Part shown: piece by piece, positions 31,126 through 36,337 of the stretch
How positions within the stretch are numbered: position 1 is the first letter of the stretch
Layout of the letters: each line of letters starts with the position of its first letter
NCBI GenBank assembly: GCA_003136675.1
Contig: PLFE01000207.1
Span: forward strand, 1 to 36,337
Direction: 5' to 3'
DNA length: 36,337 bases
DNA from: Bryobacterales bacterium
Lineage (GTDB): Bacteria > Acidobacteriota > Terriglobia > Bryobacterales > Bryobacteraceae
The notes under the pieces: generated by a model
Databases searched by the model: none
The model's input: the letters and a program-made list of their open reading frames with translations, nothing else
Told to the model about the DNA's origin: nothing
Made by a program: the position numbers and the translations under genes

Positions 31126-32919
31126 TTGAAACCGACAGACGTCCAGGATCCTAATTACTTTCACAAAGTTGTTGACTGCCAGTGGGCCTGCCCCGCCCAC
31201 ACCAATGTTCCGGAATACATCCGGCTGATCGCACAAGGCCGCTACACCGATTCGTACATGTTGAACCGCGAATCGAACGTGTTTCCGGCGATTTTGGGGC
31301 GCACATGCGACCGTCCCTGCGAACCGGCTTGCCGCCGCGGACGGTTAGAAGACGCCAAGCCCGTCGCCATCTGCCGCCTGAAGCGCGTAGCGTCGGATTT
31401 GAAGGGCGACATCTCGCACCTCCTCCCAAGTATTCCTCAGAAGAAGAATGGCAAACGGCTAGCCTGCATCGGTGCGGGCCCGGCGTCGCTCGCGGTGGCG
31501 AACGATCTGATGCCCCTGGGCTACCAGATCACGATGTTCGAGAAACTGCCGCAGGCCGGCGGATTGATGCGCTCGAATATTCCGGCGTTCCGCCTTCCCG
31601 GCACCATCATTGACGAAGAGACCGGCGTGATCCTCGACATGGGCGTAGACATCCGTTACAACACGCCAGTCGATAGTATGCGTTCTTTGTTGCGTGACAA
31701 CTTCGACGCGGTGTTTGTGGGAACGGGCGCTCCCCGCGGCAAGAATCTGGAGATTCCCGGCCGCTATCAGACGGATCGAATCCACATCGGGATTGACTGG
31801 CTCGAGAGCGTGGCGTTCAAGCACATCGAATCGATCGGCGAACGCGTGCTGATCATCGGCGTGGGCAATACGGCGATGGATTGCTGCCGTACATCCCGCC
31901 GCCTCGGCGGCAAAGACATTAAAGTGATGGCGCGCCGTCCGCGCACTTTCTTCAAGGCTTCTCCATGGGAGTTAGAGGACGCGGAAGAAGAAGGCGTGGA
32001 GATCCTGATCAACCATGCTCCCAGCCGCTTCGTGCTGGAGAACGGCAAGCTGATTGGGATGGAATTCGAACGGCTCGAATGGGACGAGCAGGCGCGCAAA
32101 TCGAAGACGATCGATACCATCTTTCTGCCCGCGGACGATGTGATTCTCGCCATCGGGCAGGAGAATTCGTTCCCGTGGATTGAGCGCGATCTGGGCATTG
32201 AATTTGATAAATGGGACATGCCGGTGGTGAATGAAACCACCCTGCAATCCACGCTTCCGAATGTATTCTTCGGCGGTGACGCGGCCCTCGGCCCGAAGAA
32301 CATTATTTGGGCCGTGGAACAGGCGCACCAGGCCGCCATTTCGATTCACAACTTCTGCCATGGTAGTGCTGTGACGGAGCGGCCGGCTCCCGGCGTCAAT
32401 CTCATCACCCAAAAGATGGGGATGAGCGAGTGGAGCTATCACAACGATTACAATCCATCGGCGCGGCAGAAGATGCAGCATGTGGATTTGACCGAGCGCT
32501 TCCGCGAGTTGAATGTGGAAGTGGAGTTGGGCTTTAGCGCGGAACAGACCGCGCGCGAAGTGCAGCGCTGCCTGAACTGCGATATTGAAACCGTTTTTAC
32601 CCCCAAACGTTGTATTGAGTGCGATGCCTGCATCGATATTTGTCCGGTGGCCTGCCTGACGATTGCGCCGAACGGGGAAGAGGAAGATTTGCGAACGCGT
32701 CTTTCTGCTCCCGCCTTCAATCTCGATCAGGCCCTTTATGTTTCCGCGCCGTTGCCCCAGACCGGGCGCATTATGGCGAAGGATGAGGATGTCTGTGTGC
32801 ACTGCGGCCTTTGCGCCGAGCGCTGTCCCACGGCTGCGTGGGATATGCAGAAATTTGAAATCCTCATCTCTCAAGCTTCAGGAACCCCAGAGTGGAACAC
32901 CACGTTAGTGCCCGCGTAA
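31126..32919 (+). CDS. NADPH:ferredoxin-type oxidoreductase subunit (GltD-like) with C-terminal ferredoxin
   Basis: A 597-residue iron-sulfur flavoprotein. The N-terminal Cys-rich domain (CQWACPAHTNVPEY, later CDRPCEPACRRG) is of the glutamate-synthase-small-subunit type. FAD (CIGAGPASLAVANDL) and NADPH (LIIGVGNTAMDCCRTSRR) Rossmann units follow, then a DGG-like end (FFGGDAALGP). Two 4Fe-4S ferredoxin motifs close the protein, CIECDACIDICP and CVHCGLCAERCP. It precedes korA and korB with a 28-nt overlap, so it likely passes electrons between the oxidoreductase and NADP(H). The start is TTG 31126 (KPTDVQDPNYFHKVVDC); no ribosome site is seen. Confidence 0.85.
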   Translation: MKPTDVQDPNYFHKVVDCQWACPAHTNVPEYIRLIAQGRYTDSYMLNRESNVFPAILGRTCDRPCEPACRRGRLEDAKPVAICRLKRVASDLKGDISHLLPSIPQKKNGKRLACIGAGPASLAVANDLMPLGYQITMFEKLPQAGGLMRSNIPAFRLPGTIIDEETGVILDMGVDIRYNTPVDSMRSLLRDNFDAVFVGTGAPRGKNLEIPGRYQTDRIHIGIDWLESVAFKHIESIGERVLIIGVGNTAMDCCRTSRRLGGKDIKVMARRPRTFFKASPWELEDAEEEGVEILINHAPSRFVLENGKLIGMEFERLEWDEQARKSKTIDTIFLPADDVILAIGQENSFPWIERDLGIEFDKWDMPVVNETTLQSTLPNVFFGGDAALGPKNIIWAVEQAHQAAISIHNFCHGSAVTERPAPGVNLITQKMGMSEWSYHNDYNPSARQKMQHVDLTERFRELNVEVELGFSAEQTAREVQRCLNCDIETVFTPKRCIECDACIDICPVACLTIAPNGEEEDLRTRLSAPAFNLDQALYVSAPLPQTGRIMAKDEDVCVHCGLCAERCPTAAWDMQKFEILISQASGTPEWNTTLVPA

Positions 32920-34727
32920 ACGATTTCGCCATGAAACTGGCGAACGTCAATGGAACCGGATCGGCAAGCGCCAATGGCTTAATTCTGCAAGCCATTTTTC
33001 GCATGGGCATTCCGGTTTCAGGGAAGAATCTTTTCCCCTCGAATATCCAGGGATTGCCCACCTGGTATGAAATCCGCGTCAATCGCGACGGCCACGTGGC
33101 ACGCGCGCTGGACTACGATCTGATGGTCGCGATGAATGCGCAGACCTATGATCGGGATGTCCACGAGGTGCGCTCCGGCGGCTACGTGCTCTACGATTCG
33201 TCGTGGCCTCTCGATGGGTCTCTTCTGCGCGACGATGTTCATTTCATCGGCATCCCTTTTGCCGAGATTTGCAACGAAGCTTTCGCCGAGCCGCGCGAGC
33301 GCACGCTGATGAAGAACATCGCCTACACCGGGGCGCTGGCGGCGCTGTTGAATATCGACCAGACCATTGTGGAAGCGCTGCTGGCGGAGAGTTTCTCGCG
33401 CAAGCCCGCGCTGCGCGATTCTAACGTGCGCGCGCTGCGCCTGGGTTCCGATTACGCGCAGAAGCATTTCACCTGTCCGCTGCCTTTTCACATGGAAACC
33501 ATGAACGCCAACGTGGGCAAAGTGCTGATTGACGGGAATACCGCGGCAGCGCTCGGCTGCCTTTATGCGGGCGCAACCGTGGCTGCGTGGTATCCCATCA
33601 CGCCGGCGACTTCGGTGATGGACGGTTTTAAGAGTCTTTGCGAGAAGTACCGGAAAGATCCCGAAACGGGCGTGAACAACTACATCATCCTGCAGGCAGA
33701 GGATGAACTGGCGGCGATCGGTATGGTGATCGGCGCCATGTGGAACGGCGCGCGCGCGTTCACCTCGACCGCTGGTCCCGGGATTTCGTTGATGAACGAA
33801 CTGCTTGGGTTGGCTTACTACGCGGAAATTCCGGTAGTGCTGGTGGACGTGCAGCGCGTAGGTCCGTCCACCGGAATGCCGACGCGCACGCAGCAATCGG
33901 ATCTGCTGGAATGCGCGTATGCGTCGCACGGCGATACGAAGCATATCTTGTTGCTGCCCGCGAATCCCGGCGAGTGCTTTGAGTTCGCGGCGAAGTCATT
34001 CGACCTAGCCGAGCAGTTTCAAACACCGGTGATCATGGTGTCCGATCTCGATATTGGTATGAACGACTGGGTGATTCCCGAACTCAAATGGGACGATTCG
34101 TATCGTCCCAATCGCGGCCGAATCCTGAGCCGCGAAGAGATTGAAGCGCTGCCCCGGTTTGAACGCTACATGGCCGAAAACGGGACGCAGGTAGCGCCTC
34201 GGACGCTGCCCGGAGTGCATCCCAAGGGCGCTTATTTCACGCGTGGTTCCGGACACAACAAGTTCGGTAATTACACCGAGACCCCGGCTGAATATCAGGA
34301 AGTGCTGGACCGGCTGTTGAAGAAACACCGCGCGGCGGCTTCGTTTGTTCCGGCGGCGGTGATTGAAGGCCGTGGCTCGGAAGTGGGAATTGTGACGCTG
34401 GGCGGCTGCGATGCGGCGGTGCGCGAGGCTGTCGAAATACTGGCGCGGCGCGGGATACGGGCGGACTTCATGCGCGTGCGTGCGTTTCCGTTTGGTCCGG
34501 AGATCGAGGCGTTTCTGAATGCGCATGAAACCAACTTCATCGTCGAGCAAAACAGGGACGCGCAGTTGCGGTCGATGCTGACCCTCGAGACTTCGATTTC
34601 GAAAGAGAAGCTGCAATCGGTGTTGGTCTATGGCGGATTTCCGCTGAGCGCGCGACACGTTGTCGAGCAGGTGGTGACGCAGATGGATCAGACGCCGGTC
34701 CCTGTTGGCGCGCGAGCGAGGAGCTAA
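32892..34727 (+). CDS. korA: 2-oxoacid:ferredoxin oxidoreductase, fused gamma-alpha subunit
   Basis: A 611-residue fusion. Residues about 10-195 are the gamma domain (NVNGTGSASANGLILQAIFR, GIPVSGKNLFPSNIQGLPTW). The rest is the alpha subunit: AAWYPITPATSVMDGFKSL, IILQAEDELAAIGMVIGAMW, AFTSTAGPGISLMNELLG, and VQRVGPSTGMPTRTQQSDL. With KorB it oxidises a 2-oxoacid, most likely 2-oxoglutarate, to the acyl-CoA and reduces ferredoxin. The start GTG 32892 lies inside the previous gene and has AGGAA about 8 nt upstream. Substrate assignment is by family resemblance. Confidence 0.88.
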   Translation: MEHHVSARVNDFAMKLANVNGTGSASANGLILQAIFRMGIPVSGKNLFPSNIQGLPTWYEIRVNRDGHVARALDYDLMVAMNAQTYDRDVHEVRSGGYVLYDSSWPLDGSLLRDDVHFIGIPFAEICNEAFAEPRERTLMKNIAYTGALAALLNIDQTIVEALLAESFSRKPALRDSNVRALRLGSDYAQKHFTCPLPFHMETMNANVGKVLIDGNTAAALGCLYAGATVAAWYPITPATSVMDGFKSLCEKYRKDPETGVNNYIILQAEDELAAIGMVIGAMWNGARAFTSTAGPGISLMNELLGLAYYAEIPVVLVDVQRVGPSTGMPTRTQQSDLLECAYASHGDTKHILLLPANPGECFEFAAKSFDLAEQFQTPVIMVSDLDIGMNDWVIPELKWDDSYRPNRGRILSREEIEALPRFERYMAENGTQVAPRTLPGVHPKGAYFTRGSGHNKFGNYTETPAEYQEVLDRLLKKHRAAASFVPAAVIEGRGSEVGIVTLGGCDAAVREAVEILARRGIRADFMRVRAFPFGPEIEAFLNAHETNFIVEQNRDAQLRSMLTLETSISKEKLQSVLVYGGFPLSARHVVEQVVTQMDQTPVPVGARARS

Positions 34728-34730
34728 CCG

Positions 34731-35786
34731 ATGCCATCCATTGCCAAACCAAGAGTTGCTCACCCGAGCGCGCAACTCAATCAGATTGGCCTGAAGCAGC
34801 GCGATTACGAAGGCGTGATGTCCACGCTGTGCGCGGGATGTGGACATGATTCCGTCACCGCGGCCATTGTACGCGCCCTGTGGGAACTTTCGATTGAACC
34901 GCACATGCTGGCCAAGATGAGCGGCATCGGGTGCTCGTCGAAAACTCCGGCGTACTTCGTCAACGGCGCGCACGGTTTCAATTCCGCGCATGGCCGCATG
35001 CCTCCGATCGCGACCGGCGCGAACGCGGCTAACCGCGAACTGCTGTATATCGGTGTTTCGGGCGACGGCGATTCCTTGTCGATCGGGCTGGGGCATCTGT
35101 GCCATGCCATCCGCAGAAATCTGCGCATGGTTTATCTAATCGAGAATAACGGTGTGTATGGGCTAACGAAGGGCCAGTTCTCCGCGTCCGCCGACGTGGG
35201 CTCGAAGAGCAAGCGCGGCGAGGCGAACCAGATGTCGCCGATTGATCCGATGCTATTGGGCCTGAGCTTGGGCGCGACATTTCTGGCGCGCGGTTTCTCC
35301 GGCGACAAGGAACAACTTGTGCCGATATTGAAAGCGGCGATTGAGCATCGCGGCTTCGCGATGGTGGATATCATTTCGCCGTGCGTCACGTTCAATGACC
35401 ATAACGGTTCCACGAAGAGCTATCTCTACACCCGGCAACACCAGATCGAGGCGACGCAAATGGATTTTGTTCCGCCCGCTCGCGAGATTCTGGCCGAGAT
35501 CGGAACAGCCGGCGAGATTGCGGTCACGCTACATGATGGCAGTGTCGTGAGGTTCAAGCAAACGCCGGAGGGTTACGATCCCACGAACCGGTCGGCCGTT
35601 TCACGGTACCTGGAAGAACATGCGGGAACGGGCAAAATCGTGACCGGTCTGCTGTATGTGAATGAAGCCGGACCGGAGTTGCATGAATTGAATCACACGC
35701 CCGCCCATGCGCTGACCAAGGTGCCGTATGAGAAATTGTGCCCTGGGTCGAAAGTGCTGGCGGAGATGCAACAAGGCTGGCGCTAG
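34731..35786 (+). CDS. korB: 2-oxoacid:ferredoxin oxidoreductase, beta subunit
   Basis: A 351-residue thiamine-diphosphate subunit. It has the cluster Cys blocks CAGCGHDSV and SGIGCSSKTPAYF, and the TPP motif GVSGDGDSLSIGLGHL with the matching Asn in IENNGVYGLTKGQ. DIISPCVTFNDH carries the last conserved Cys. GAGGAG lies about 7 nt before the ATG. The start is 3 nt after the korA stop. The 30-residue N-terminal polar part is less conserved. It completes the KorAB pair. Confidence 0.93.
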   Translation: MPSIAKPRVAHPSAQLNQIGLKQRDYEGVMSTLCAGCGHDSVTAAIVRALWELSIEPHMLAKMSGIGCSSKTPAYFVNGAHGFNSAHGRMPPIATGANAANRELLYIGVSGDGDSLSIGLGHLCHAIRRNLRMVYLIENNGVYGLTKGQFSASADVGSKSKRGEANQMSPIDPMLLGLSLGATFLARGFSGDKEQLVPILKAAIEHRGFAMVDIISPCVTFNDHNGSTKSYLYTRQHQIEATQMDFVPPAREILAEIGTAGEIAVTLHDGSVVRFKQTPEGYDPTNRSAVSRYLEEHAGTGKIVTGLLYVNEAGPELHELNHTPAHALTKVPYEKLCPGSKVLAEMQQGWR

Positions 35787-35940
35787 CGGCCACTTATAAG
35801 TTGCATTTGACGGTGGTACCCTCACGATCAGGAGCTTTGAGCATCGAGGGTTAAGGCGGCTTTACGAGCGGCTGGACATCCAAACTTGCCGTATCCCCTT
35901 AGTCAAAGAAAGGCGTAGGCTGGATGGTTGAAGGAGGAGG
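35787..35940. other. Spacer after korB
   Basis: No gene is seen in this stretch. A strong ribosome-site-like AAGGAGGAGG lies at 35930-35940 but leads only to short frames (a GTG/CTG at 35940-35943 gives a 26-codon peptide). Confidence 0.4.
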
Positions 35941-36000
35941 TGCTGCAGCGGCATTCGCAGGTGGTGCCGACGCGCGATCTGGGCAGGAGCGGCGCTGTCG

Positions 36001-36330
36001 TTGTTCGGGGAGGGTCCGACCGTTCTACTTGACAGGCATGGGCGCAAGACGCTCCAGGTAGACGGGGTGCGTTTGTTTGCCAAGCGTTCGGACGGAGCGC
36101 TTGCGTCCGACTTTCGAGCGCAAGTAAGAAATATCTCGGATGCTCCGTTAGCGCTCATTACCCTGGAGGTTTCGATTCGCACGCCAAACGGGAATACTTA
36201 CAGCTTCGAAGTCCCGAATGTCTGCTATAGGTTCCCGTGTGAGACGGATCTACCCATGAGGCATGGAGAGCATTCCTTTCCCCGTATCCCTATACCGCCG
36301 ACGGCATCTCTTCCGTCGACATCGCCATAA
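36001..36330 (+). CDS. Hypothetical protein, perhaps degenerate or frameshifted
   Basis: A possible 109-residue product from TTG 36001; the frame is open back to about 35932 without an ATG, and the upstream residues (AIWAGAALSLFGEG) look like the end of an export signal. The middle part, DFRAQVRNISDAPLALITLEVSIRT, resembles small FxLYD-type beta domains. The C-terminal residues (PPTASLPSTSP) lose this character, so a frameshift near 36280 is possible. The strong AAGGAGGAGG at 35930 lies in front of another frame. I do not recognise the family. Confidence 0.4.
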   Translation: MFGEGPTVLLDRHGRKTLQVDGVRLFAKRSDGALASDFRAQVRNISDAPLALITLEVSIRTPNGNTYSFEVPNVCYRFPCETDLPMRHGEHSFPRIPIPPTASLPSTSP

Positions 36331-36337
36331 AATCCGG

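Noticed and set aside
35862-36182. 106-codon minus-strand frame at the window's end
   Set aside because: Antisense to a more protein-like + frame; Ser/Arg-rich and without motifs.

Overview
The window is about 36 kb of bacterial chromosome, GC-rich by eye (near 60%). Gene content suggests an acidobacterium, perhaps of the Solibacter/Bryobacter type. The clues are secreted carbohydrate-active enzymes with typical acidobacterial styles (a sialate O-acetylesterase-like SGNH esterase, a ThuA domain protein, a debranching-type glycoside hydrolase), secreted beta-propellers, a fused gamma/alpha 2-oxoacid:ferredoxin oxidoreductase, and many TTG/GTG starts. This placement is an inference from protein style, not a computed phylogeny.

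Layout. 1-5.6 kb: end of clpB, a convergent SGNH esterase, a decayed propeller fragment, a methyltransferase coupled to yraN, galT, and recA on the minus strand with two LexA-like operators upstream. 5.7-13.9 kb: the accessory heart of the window, two TadE-like/TadE-like pairs and three large von Willebrand A (VWA) TadG-like proteins in a row, with no Tad ATPase, secretin or prepilin peptidase nearby. 14-17.8 kb: rpsU and a zinc-ribbon protein, facing the minus-strand operon TPR gene-yvcK-glmU. 18-20.7 kb: surface polysaccharide genes (wbaP-type initiating transferase, O-antigen ligase/polymerase). 20.8-23.9 kb: a translationally coupled ThuA-glycoside hydrolase pair. 23.9-27 kb: minus-strand operon def-fmt-argJ-small secreted protein. 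27-30.4 kb: a secreted propeller, then aroC and a GT87-type membrane glycosyltransferase. 30.4-31 kb: an orphaned DUF433 antitoxin with a toxin partner broken by internal deletion and frameshift. 31.1-35.8 kb: a three-gene operon for an NADPH-linked 2-oxoacid (probably 2-oxoglutarate):ferredoxin oxidoreductase. The last 0.5 kb holds a poorly defined hypothetical gene.

The most interesting part is the 5.9-13.9 kb array. Each first gene carries a type IV-pilin-like cleavage signal (Gly, then Glu at +5). The second gene is a pilin-like partner and the third is a membrane-anchored VWA protein. All three VWA copies keep a complete MIDAS metal site but carry about 185 residues between the TDG strand and the last VWA strands, including two conserved cysteines. 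The first genes of the two modules appear to be read from extended -10 promoters (TGATAYTCT) only 6-7 nt before conserved GTG codons, which predicts leaderless mRNAs. The set looks like a self-duplicated pilus-tip or adhesin cassette that borrows secretion machinery encoded elsewhere.

No tRNA, rRNA, CRISPR array, transposase or integrase was seen.
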